Source: Erysipelothrix rhusiopathiae (lineage in GTDB: Bacteria > Bacillota_I > Bacilli_A > Erysipelotrichales > Erysipelotrichaceae). Taken from it: a stretch of 6,206 nucleotides of DNA. The DNA is taken from contig CADBTK010000079.1 of assembly GCA_902797585.1 (NCBI GenBank), positions 1 to 6,206 of the forward strand, written 5' to 3'. The translations under genes and the position numbers were made by a program. Shown piece after piece: positions 1 through 4,919 of the stretch. Position 1 is the stretch's first letter. Every line of letters starts with the position of its first letter. The notes below the pieces were generated by a model that made no database searches, was not told the DNA's origin, and worked only from the letters and a program-made list of their open reading frames with translations.

Positions 1-570
1 CCAGTAGGACCTTACTTTAAAGGAGGGGTGAAGCCATTAACACTTTGTGTTAGTGACTTTGACCGTGCAGCTCCAGCAGGAACGGGTCACATTAAAGCGG
101 GATTAAACTATGCGATGAGTTTACATGCCGGTGTACAAGCACACGCCAATGGATACGATGAAAACATGTTCTTAGATCCAGCAACTCACACTTATGTAGA
201 AGAAACGGGAGGAGCTAACTTTATCTTTGTGACCAAAGATAATGAATTGGTCATTCCAAAAAGTGATTCGATTTTACCAAGTATCACACGTCGTTCTTTG
301 GTGTATGTGGGTGAGCACTATTTAGGATTAAAAGTGACAGAAAGAAAAGTTCGTTTGGATGAAATCCAAGACTTTGCCGAATGTGGTCTATGTGGAACAG
401 CGGCTGTTATTTCTCCGGTCGGAAAAGTCGTTGATCATGGAAAAGAAATCTGTTTCCCTAGTGGAATGGAAGAAATGGGTCCCATTACTAAAAAGTTATA
501 CGAAACATTAACAGGTATCCAACAAGGAACCATTGAAGCACCAGAAGGATGGATTCGTAAAATTCTATAA
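1..570 (+). CDS. ilvE: Branched-chain-amino-acid aminotransferase, C-terminal part (copy 1; 5' end outside window)
   Basis: PLP enzyme (fold type IV) that interconverts Leu, Ile and Val with their 2-oxo acids using glutamate/2-oxoglutarate, in the cytoplasm. The frame is open from the first base and reads PVGPYFKGGVKP, the usual mid-protein BCAT sequence. The GTG at 28 is therefore an internal Val codon and not a start. About 189 residues are visible of an expected 340-360, so the small N-terminal domain lies upstream of the window. Visible motifs: DFDRAAPAGTGHIKAGLNYA, with the presumed Schiff-base Lys at nt 94-96; VEETGGANFIFV, which holds the Glu expected to contact the PLP ring nitrogen; ILPSITRRS and GTAAVISPVGK in the cofactor-phosphate and substrate regions; and a typical IQxGxIEAPEGW C-terminus. 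A hairpin terminator follows 8 nt after the stop. A truncated near-copy lies at 1895-2467. Family assignment is firm; physiological direction (synthesis or degradation) cannot be told here. Confidence 0.93.
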   Translation, partial: PVGPYFKGGVKPLTLCVSDFDRAAPAGTGHIKAGLNYAMSLHAGVQAHANGYDENMFLDPATHTYVEETGGANFIFVTKDNELVIPKSDSILPSITRRSLVYVGEHYLGLKVTERKVRLDEIQDFAECGLCGTAAVISPVGKVVDHGKEICFPSGMEEMGPITKKLYETLTGIQQGTIEAPEGWIRKIL

Positions 571-577
571 TATTAAT

Positions 578-608
578 GCTTAGAGACGAAAGTCTTTAAG
601 CTTTTTTT
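578..608 (+). terminator. Rho-independent terminator of BCAT copy 1
   Basis: A 10-bp stem (GCTTAGAGAC, 578-587, with GTCTTTAAGC, 592-601, one G-T wobble) closes a GAAA tetraloop and is followed by seven T at 602-608. It starts 8 nt after the BCAT stop codon. It differs completely from the terminator of copy 2, so the two copies do not share their downstream flanks. Confidence 0.92.
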
Positions 609-610
609 AT

Positions 611-640
611 CAAAAAAGGTACAGACTATTCATCTGTACC
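611..640 (-). terminator. Terminator of the SPFH-Arc operon, overlapping the end of the Arc gene
   Basis: Read on the minus strand, GGTACAGA (640-633) pairs perfectly with TCTGTACC (625-618) around a 7-nt loop and is followed by six T (617-612). The left arm encodes the last sense codons of the small RHH gene, and its TAG stop (628-626) lies in the loop. Only 9 nt separate it from the T-tract of the opposing BCAT terminator, so the two transcripts converge on back-to-back terminators. Confidence 0.88.
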
Positions 641-814
641 TTTGATGGAATCGGGAATATATTTCCCGTTTTTCTTATGTTGTTTGACACATTCGGTTAA
701 TAAATATTCAATCTGGCCATTGACTGAGCGAAAGTCTGATTCGGCCCATCGCATTAACTCATCATACAACTCTTTACTGACACGAAGAGGGATTTGTTTC
801 TTGGGATTAGCCAT
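626..814 (-). CDS. Small Arc-like ribbon-helix-helix protein encoded downstream of SPFH gene
   Basis: A 62-residue basic protein with the plan of an Arc/MetJ-type ribbon-helix-helix (RHH): a strand at about residues 5-12 (KQIPLRVS), helix A at about 13-26 ([14 protein letters not shown]) and helix B at about 30-46 ([17 protein letters not shown]), then a short charged tail. RHH proteins dimerise through the strand and bind DNA with its side chains, so this is probably a small DNA-binding regulator. That role is inferred from fold alone. The ATG lies 4 nt after the SPFH stop with no visible Shine-Dalgarno, which suggests translational coupling. From general knowledge, proteins with the [14 protein letters not shown] signature are commonly encoded beside this SPFH type in Bacillota, usually annotated as Arc-family or antitoxin-like. 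No toxin gene is seen here. It could autoregulate at the TGATATCA pair upstream of the operon, but nothing in the sequence proves it. Confidence 0.82.
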   Translation of the reverse strand: MANPKKQIPLRVSKELYDELMRWAESDFRSVNGQIEYLLTECVKQHKKNGKYIPDSIKGTDE

Positions 815-818
815 ACGT

Positions 819-1826
819 TTAGTAAAGGGAACCGCTATTTACTATTGGTTGGGCATCGTGGTTACCACATAATACCACCAATAAGTTCGATACCATTTGT
901 GCTTTTCTTTCTTCGTCAAGTTCTACGGTGTTGTTTTCTTGTATGCGTTCCAATGCCATTTCTACCATACCTACCGCTCCATCAACAATCATCTTTCGTG
1001 CATCGATAATGGCACTAGCTTGTTGGCGTTGTAACATAACGGCTGCAATTTCTGGAGCATAGGCTAGGTAGGTGATCCGTGCATCAATGATTTCTATTCC
1101 TGCATTGGATACATTCTTTTGAATTTCTTCTTTAATACGATTAGCCACTAAGTTCGCTGAACCACGTAAACTTCCATCGTCGGATTGGCCATCTCCTGTG
1201 GTATCAACATTGGGTGCTACGTCGTATGGATACAAACGAACAATATCACGCAAAGCGGTATCACACATCAATGATAAGTATTCTTTATAGTTATCTACAT
1301 TAAATACGGCTTGAGCTGAATCCACCACTTTCCAAGTGACCGCAATTCCGATTTCTACAGGGTTACCTAATACGTCGTTAATCTTTTGTTTGGCATTGTT
1401 TAAAGTCATTACCTTTAAAGATATTTTTTTGTTTCCGGCAGAAACATTCATAGATCCTTGATTACCCGTTGAAAGTTGTAAAGTTGGGCCACTTTTCTTT
1501 ACGTCTCCGCTTTGAGAGAGATGAGTATCTGAAGCTGGGTTAACGGCTTGACAGAAAGGATTGACAAAATAGAAACCTTCTCCTTTTAATGTCCCGATAT
1601 ATTTTCCAAATAAAGTAAGAACTAAAGCTTCTTGAGGTTTTAATGATTTTAATCCCATTAATAAGATCCAAGCTAGCGCTATGTATAGAATAGAAGGGAT
1701 TAAGAGTACAACAGATTCAGTAGCCATTGCTAGGACTAAGGCAAAGATAGCTACAGCATAACCGGCAATAATCGCAATCAATACCGCAATTCCATTTTTC
1801 TTTCCATTTAAAATTGTCTCATTCAT
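819..1826 (-). CDS. SPFH/band-7 domain membrane protein
   Basis: A 335-residue protein with two adjacent hydrophobic segments (about residues 11-34 and 39-58), then an SPFH (stomatin/prohibitin/flotillin) domain beginning near [18 protein letters not shown] (62-79) and GFYFVNPF (84-91). A predicted helical region follows (about 222-315) with [21 protein letters not shown], the typical post-SPFH oligomerisation helix. Such proteins form membrane-bound rings or scaffolds; the role of this bacterial subfamily is not established. Between two SPFH blocks lies a Ser/Gly-rich insert (about 104-133), and at 208-218 an acidic loop [11 protein letters not shown] that resembles a calcium-binding loop. 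The start at 1826 was chosen because AAAGGAGG (1842-1835) lies 8 nt upstream; an in-frame ATG at 1850 lies inside the operator and has no ribosome binding site. It is first in an operon with the small RHH gene, 4 nt downstream. Confidence 0.9.
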   Translation of the reverse strand: MNETILNGKKNGIAVLIAIIAGYAVAIFALVLAMATESVVLLIPSILYIALAWILLMGLKSLKPQEALVLTLFGKYIGTLKGEGFYFVNPFCQAVNPASDTHLSQSGDVKKSGPTLQLSTGNQGSMNVSAGNKKISLKVMTLNNAKQKINDVLGNPVEIGIAVTWKVVDSAQAVFNVDNYKEYLSLMCDTALRDIVRLYPYDVAPNVDTTGDGQSDDGSLRGSANLVANRIKEEIQKNVSNAGIEIIDARITYLAYAPEIAAVMLQRQQASAIIDARKMIVDGAVGMVEMALERIQENNTVELDEERKAQMVSNLLVVLCGNHDAQPIVNSGSLY

Positions 1827-1834
1827 AATGAGTA

Positions 1835-1842
1835 CCTCCTTT
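1835..1842 (-). promoter_or_regulatory. Ribosome binding site fixing the SPFH start
   Basis: AAAGGAGG on the minus strand, 8 nt before ATG 1826-1824. This near-perfect site rules out the longer reading from 1850, which would put the site inside the coding sequence. Confidence 0.9.
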
Positions 1843-1861
1843 GATATCAAAATGATATCAA
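1841..1861. promoter_or_regulatory. Paired TGATATCA palindromes, candidate operator
   Basis: Two perfect copies of the self-complementary octamer TGATATCA (1842-1849 and 1853-1860) are separated by AAA, giving an 11-bp centre-to-centre spacing, about one helical turn. They sit on the same face of the DNA and cover the -10 and start-site region of the SPFH promoter on the minus strand. They also overlap the -35 and spacer of a candidate plus-strand promoter. The arrangement is what a dimeric repressor binding cooperatively would need. The cognate regulator is unknown; the RHH protein of the same operon is one candidate and a regulator encoded elsewhere is another. Confidence 0.7.
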
Positions 1862-1869
1862 ACTAAAAT
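1841..1869 (+). promoter_or_regulatory. Candidate plus-strand promoter reading into BCAT copy 2
   Basis: TTGATA (1841-1846), 17 nt, TAAAAT (1864-1869): each box is one mismatch from the sigma-A consensus. Transcription would start near 1876 and run into truncated BCAT copy 2. Part of the match arises from the palindromes themselves, so it may be fortuitous in this AT-rich stretch. Confidence 0.4.
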
Positions 1870-1880
1870 CACAGATGCAA
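1852..1880 (-). promoter_or_regulatory. Candidate sigma-A promoter of the SPFH-Arc operon
   Basis: On the minus strand a weak -35 TTGCAT (1880-1875) is followed after 17 nt by -10 TATCAT (1857-1852), one mismatch from consensus. The predicted start near 1845 leaves a leader of about 19 nt carrying the ribosome binding site. The -10 lies inside the first TGATATCA palindrome, so a protein bound there should block transcription. Confidence 0.55.
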
Positions 1881-1894
1881 TAAAAAAGAGAAAC

Positions 1895-2467
1895 ATAATA
1901 GGATCTTATTTTAAAGGAGGGGTGAAGCCATTAACACTTTGTGTTAGTGACTTTGACCGTGCAGCGCCTCATGGAACAGGGCATATTAAAGCAGGATTGA
2001 ACTATGCGATGAGCTTACATGCAGGAGTTACAGCGCATGCCAATGGATTTGATGAAAATATGTTCTTAGATCCAGCAACTCGTACTTATGTGGAAGAAAC
2101 AGGAGGAGCTAACTTTATCTTTGTGACAAAAGATAAAGAATTAGTCATTCCAAAATCAGACTCTATCTTGCCAAGTATTACTCGTCGTTCCCTTGTATAT
2201 GTAGGGCAACACTACCTTGGATTAAAAGTAACAGAACGTCCAGTTCGTTTGGATGAATTAGAAAACTTTGCCGAATGTGGTCTATGTGGAACAGCGCCTG
2301 TAATCTCTCCAGTAGGAAAAGTTGTAGATCATGGAAAAGAAATTTGTTTTGACAGCGGTATGGAAGAAATGGGTCCTGTGACAAAACAATTGTATGAAAT
2401 ATTAACAGGTATCCAGCAAGGAACTATTGAAGCACCAGAAGGTTGGATTCGTACTATTGTTGAATAA
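1895..2467 (+). pseudogene. Truncated second copy of the branched-chain aminotransferase (C-terminal half only)
   Basis: The frame from GSYFKGGVKP to the stop matches copy 1 at about 164 of 180 residues (91%) by my count, without any frameshift or stop. It keeps the presumed PLP lysine (nt 1988-1990), VEETGGANFIFV, ILPSITRRS and GTAPVISPVGK. The N-terminal domain is missing: upstream, resemblance to copy 1 fades around 1895-1899 and an in-frame TGA lies at 1853-1855 with no ATG, GTG or TTG between. The GTG at 1922 is the internal Val codon of FKGGV; AAAGGAGG stands only 1 nt before it, too close for normal initiation, and encodes the same Lys-Gly-Gly as in copy 1. A product from 1922 (181 aa) would lack the domain that normally completes the active site. 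The intact frame suggests recent truncation, or an expressed fragment of unknown role. It ends with its own terminator. Confidence 0.8.
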
Positions 2468-2469
2468 AT

Positions 2470-2506
2470 AAAAAAAGCTAGCCAAGTGATTTGGCTAGTT
2501 TTCTTT
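2470..2506. terminator. Bidirectional terminator between BCAT copy 2 and hxlB
   Basis: CTAGCCAA (2478-2485) pairs perfectly with TTGGCTAG (2491-2498) around a GTGAT loop. On the plus strand the stem is followed by TTTTCTTT (2499-2506). On the minus strand it is followed by seven T (complement of 2470-2476). It can therefore end both the BCAT copy 2 transcript and the hxlAB transcript, and the plus-side T-tract overlaps the hxlB stop codon. Confidence 0.9.
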
Positions 2507-3065
2507 ATTCCATATTGGCATGTCTTGAAAACATCGTATCGGAGTCCAATCCTTTTTTTTGCATCAACATAACAATCATACTATCTAAGAATAATCCTTC
2601 ACTTTGTTCAAATAAGGAACCCATTGGTTGAATGGATTGAATATCTCCTTGAATAGCACTTTTTGGACTCACAGCTGGTATGTCAATAACGACATCGGCT
2701 ATTTGAGCGATAGGAGAGTCTGGATTAATGGTAATTAAGGCGACTTTTGCGCCTACTTCTTTTGCTTTTTGGGCATGGTTGACTAAACTTTTTGTCGAAC
2801 CTGAACCACTACAAATCACCAACAATCCTTGATCAGTGATATTAGGTGTACATGTTTCTCCCACAACATAACTTTGCAATCCCATATGCATCAAGCGCAT
2901 CGCAAAACCTTTGACTTGAAAGCCGCTGCGACCAGCACCAGCACAAAAGATTTCTTTGGCATTCATTAAAAGTTCTAAAAATTGTTCGGCTTTTTCATTA
3001 TCAATGCGTGAAAGAGTATGGGATAATTCTTCTACTATCGTACGAGTGATTTCATTATTGTTCAT
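2505..3065 (-). CDS. hxlB: 6-phospho-3-hexuloisomerase
   Basis: A 186-residue single SIS-domain protein, the usual family length, which isomerises D-arabino-3-hexulose 6-phosphate to fructose 6-phosphate in the cytoplasm. Visible motifs: GAGRSG (43-48) and SGSGSTKS (86-93), the sugar-phosphate binding loops; QPMGSLFEQ (146-154), with the probable catalytic Glu153; and the C-terminal RHANME (181-186), with the conserved His182. The close of the protein (KKGLDSDTMFSRHANME) resembles Bacillus subtilis HxlB as I remember it. The ATG overlaps the 3' end of hxlA by 11 nt and has AAGGAG 10 nt upstream inside hxlA, so the two are cotranscribed and probably translationally coupled. With HxlA it forms the ribulose monophosphate module. 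The direction used here (formaldehyde fixation or pentose supply) cannot be read from the sequence. Confidence 0.95.
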   Translation of the reverse strand: MNNNEITRTIVEELSHTLSRIDNEKAEQFLELLMNAKEIFCAGAGRSGFQVKGFAMRLMHMGLQSYVVGETCTPNITDQGLLVICSGSGSTKSLVNHAQKAKEVGAKVALITINPDSPIAQIADVVIDIPAVSPKSAIQGDIQSIQPMGSLFEQSEGLFLDSMIVMLMQKKGLDSDTMFSRHANME

Positions 3066-3690
3066 CTTTCATTTTCTCCTTCATAGCTTTAGCCATGCCG
3101 GCTTTATCTTCGGCATTACAAATAGCACCACCAGCTACAATGATGCCAGCTCCTTGTTTGACAATTTCATCCATGGTATTTAATTTGACGCCACCGGCAA
3201 CCGCTGATTGGGCATTTTGAATAACAGAATTCACTATCTTTAATTCATCCAAAGGATCTTTTCCAGTTTGTTGGATATCAAAGGCTGTATGTACACAAAT
3301 ATAATCTACGCCCATTTGATCAATCTCTTTGGTACGCTTTTTTAAATCTTTTACTTCAATCATATCGACCATAACTTGTTTGCCATATTTTTTAGCGGAG
3401 CGAACCACACCTTCAATGGTGGCATCATTGGCAACACCTAATACAGTGACAATGTCGGCACCATTTTCAAAACACTTATCGGCTTCAAATTCACCGGCAT
3501 CCATAATTTTGGCATCGGCTAAGATTTCAATGGAAGGGAATTTCTCTTTTAATGTGCGAACAGGATGCATTCCTTGTTCGATGATAAAAGGAGTACCCAC
3601 TTCAGCAATATCAATTGAATCCTTTGTTTGTTCTAATAAATGGATACATTGTTCGAGCGTTAATGTATCTAAGGCAGCTTGTAATTTCAT
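3055..3690 (-). CDS. hxlA: 3-hexulose-6-phosphate synthase
   Basis: A 211-residue TIM-barrel enzyme of the orotidine-5'-phosphate decarboxylase superfamily. It condenses formaldehyde with D-ribulose 5-phosphate to give D-arabino-3-hexulose 6-phosphate, reversibly, with a divalent metal. Visible: MKLQAALD opening with Asp8; AEVGTPF (29-35) with Glu30; the superfamily signature LADAKIMDAG (57-66) with Asp59, Lys61 and Asp64; VHTAFD (133-138) with His134; and phosphate-binding AGGVK (165-169) and VAGGAI (185-190). 3-keto-L-gulonate-6-phosphate decarboxylase is a close homologue, but pairing with hxlB and overall likeness to Bacillus HxlA favour the synthase. The start is ATG 3690, with AAGGA (3701-3697) 6 nt upstream. 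A TTG two codons earlier would add Met-His but sits against the ribosome binding site. The gene lies 79 nt after apbE on the same strand, separated by a terminator, so it probably has its own promoter. Confidence 0.94.
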   Translation of the reverse strand: MKLQAALDTLTLEQCIHLLEQTKDSIDIAEVGTPFIIEQGMHPVRTLKEKFPSIEILADAKIMDAGEFEADKCFENGADIVTVLGVANDATIEGVVRSAKKYGKQVMVDMIEVKDLKKRTKEIDQMGVDYICVHTAFDIQQTGKDPLDELKIVNSVIQNAQSAVAGGVKLNTMDEIVKQGAGIIVAGGAICNAEDKAGMAKAMKEKMKDEQ

Positions 3691-3713
3691 ATGCAATCCT
3701 TCTTTCTAACTCT

Positions 3714-3742
3714 AAAGTATCAATACTCTTTCCATTCGACAA
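3714..3742 (-). promoter_or_regulatory. Candidate promoter of hxlAB
   Basis: On the minus strand, TTGTCG (3742-3737), 17 nt, TACTTT (3719-3714). The -10 is poor but is preceded by TG one base upstream, an extended -10. Predicted start near 3707 gives a leader of about 17 nt. A short palindrome AGTAT-CA-ATACT (3716-3727) overlaps the -10 and could be an operator half-site pair. No HxlR-type activator gene is in view. Confidence 0.42.
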
Positions 3743-3744
3743 GC

Positions 3745-3774
3745 ACAAAATAAAAGACCATAGGGTCTTTTATT
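3745..3774 (-). terminator. Terminator of apbE
   Basis: On the minus strand an 11-bp perfect stem (3774-3764 with 3759-3749, core AAAGACC/GGTCTTT) closes a CTAT loop, and the right arm runs into the T-rich TTTTATTTTG. The apbE TAA (3772-3770) is inside the left arm. It separates the apbE transcript from hxlAB, perhaps with some read-through because the U-tract is partly in the stem. Confidence 0.8.
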
Positions 3775-4819
3775 GAATATTTAAATCTGGCGTTGTATAG
3801 ATATACAAATTTCCACTTTTTTTATTTGGTTTTTCTTTGGGTGCATTTTCTTTATCAAAGATCCATACACAATCAATTCCTTGTTCTTGCACCCATTTTT
3901 TTCCATCTTCATAACTCATACAAAATAGTGCCGTACTAACACCATCGGCCCAACCAGAGTCTTGATCGGTAATGACAGTAACACTGCGCATGATTTGGGC
4001 AGGATAACCTGTTTGTGGATCAATAATGTGATTATATTGTTTTCCATTGATTTCAACAGTACGTTGATAGTCACCACTGGTCACAAAGGTTTGATCTTTT
4101 TTGGCTTGAATGGATACGATACTCTCATTTTTTTTTGTTTTTTGAATCCCAATGGTCCATTGAGAACCATCTTCTTTATTACCAATTAAGACGACATTTC
4201 CACCCGCATTAATAAACCCATGTTTACATCCTGCTTTTTCTAATGCTTCTTTTGCCAGTTGGGTAGTATATCCTTTCGCAATTCCACCTAAATCTAAAAG
4301 AAGGTTAGAGTCTAAATATGTAATGTAGTTTCCTTCAATTTGAATCTTATCCATACCAACATGTTTTCTAGCATTTTCTATCATATCTTGTGTAGGAAGT
4401 ATTTTGGTTTCTCTTGTTTCATGCCATAAAGAAAGAATGGTACCAGTTGATGGATCGAAACTTGGTAAAGATTTGTGGATATCTGCGGATAGTTGGAAAC
4501 AATTTATAAATGTAGAATCCATTTTTACTTTTTCTTTTTTTTGATTAAGTGTATATAAATTCTCTAAGTTTTTATAAGAATGATAGAAATCAAAACGCTT
4601 GTGGTTTTCTTTATAGATGGTTTCAACAATTTGGCTATACTTTTCAAATTCTTTTTCACTGCATTGGGCATGAAAAACAACCGGGGTATCAAAACCAACA
4701 TCGGTGAATATAATTTCATGATCATTACTAGGTTTATGTTGATTGAGTATAGTCAGTCCCCAAATTAATAAAAAAAAGAGGAGGGAGCCAACCAACCATT
4801 TTTTATTGGTGATATTCAT
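3770..4819 (-). CDS. apbE: ApbE-family FAD:protein FMN transferase, membrane-anchored
   Basis: A 349-residue flavin transferase that moves FMN from FAD onto a Thr or Ser hydroxyl of target proteins such as RnfG and RnfD, acting outside the cytoplasmic membrane. One hydrophobic segment near the N-terminus (about residues 8-25) follows a Lys pair. There is no Cys at its end, so it is an uncleaved anchor or signal peptide rather than a lipoprotein. ApbE motifs in order: GFDTPVVF (42-49), FDPSTGTILSLW (121-132), LDLGGIAKGY (175-184), INAGGNV (203-209), TSGDYQR (247-253), HIIDPQTGYP (264-273) and ADGVSTALF (291-299), the last with the Asp expected to bind metal. The length is normal. It is divergent from rnfC, 100 bp away, which fits a dedicated Rnf maturation role. 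ATG 4819 is the first usable start; no Shine-Dalgarno precedes it and the -10 box ends only 6 nt upstream, so the mRNA is probably leaderless. Confidence 0.95.
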   Translation of the reverse strand: MNITNKKWLVGSLLFFLLIWGLTILNQHKPSNDHEIIFTDVGFDTPVVFHAQCSEKEFEKYSQIVETIYKENHKRFDFYHSYKNLENLYTLNQKKEKVKMDSTFINCFQLSADIHKSLPSFDPSTGTILSLWHETRETKILPTQDMIENARKHVGMDKIQIEGNYITYLDSNLLLDLGGIAKGYTTQLAKEALEKAGCKHGFINAGGNVVLIGNKEDGSQWTIGIQKTKKNESIVSIQAKKDQTFVTSGDYQRTVEINGKQYNHIIDPQTGYPAQIMRSVTVITDQDSGWADGVSTALFCMSYEDGKKWVQEQGIDCVWIFDKENAPKEKPNKKSGNLYIYTTPDLNIQ

Positions 4820-4825
4820 GCATTC

Positions 4826-4855
4826 ATTATAGACAAGTTAGGCCTATTTATTCAA
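4826..4855 (-). promoter_or_regulatory. Promoter of apbE, predicted to give a leaderless mRNA
   Basis: On the minus strand, TTGAAT (4855-4850), 18 nt, and a perfect TATAAT (4831-4826). The usual start, 7 nt after the -10, falls on the A of ATG 4819. The spacer contains the palindrome TAGGCCTA (4839-4846). Confidence 0.72.
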
Positions 4856-4864
4856 TGGGTCATC

Positions 4865-4893
4865 TTGTAAAAGCGTATGAAAAGGCATACAAT
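4865..4893 (+). promoter_or_regulatory. Promoter of rnfC
   Basis: TTGTAA (4865-4870), 17 nt, TACAAT (4888-4893). The predicted start near 4900 gives a leader of about 20 nt carrying AGAGGTGA (4907-4914), a ribosome binding site 5 nt before ATG 4920. It lies back-to-back with the apbE promoter, the two -35 boxes 9 nt apart, so the pair could be controlled together. Confidence 0.68.
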
Positions 4894-4919
4894 AAAGCAG
4901 TATGAAAGAGGTGAGAGGG

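Noticed and set aside
28..570. Reading BCAT copy 1 as a 180-aa gene starting at GTG 28 with an AGGAGG site upstream.
   Set aside because: The frame is open to the first base and encodes conserved BCAT sequence (PVGPYFKGG) before the GTG. The apparent ribosome binding site is just the codons for Lys-Gly-Gly and is too close to the GTG.
626..814. Calling the RHH gene an antitoxin of a toxin-antitoxin pair.
   Set aside because: The only partner gene is an SPFH scaffold protein, which is not a known toxin type.
1827..1850. An eight-residue N-terminal extension of the SPFH protein from ATG 1850.
   Set aside because: It would translate through the palindromes and the strong AAAGGAGG, has no ribosome binding site of its own, and begins near or upstream of the predicted transcript start.
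571..1894. Interpreting the segment between the BCAT copies as an insertion sequence or integrative element.
   Set aside because: No transposase, integrase, terminal inverted repeats or short target duplication can be seen; the only repeat is the BCAT homology itself.
2178..2384. Minus-strand frame inside BCAT copy 2, and similar antisense frames over hxlA, apbE and rnfC.
   Set aside because: All are opposite well-conserved coding sequence and show no family resemblance or initiation signals.
3691..3696. TTG start of HxlA adding Met-His.
   Set aside because: It directly abuts the ribosome binding site AAGGA, whereas ATG 3690 has a normal 6-nt spacing and matches the family N-terminus MKLQ.
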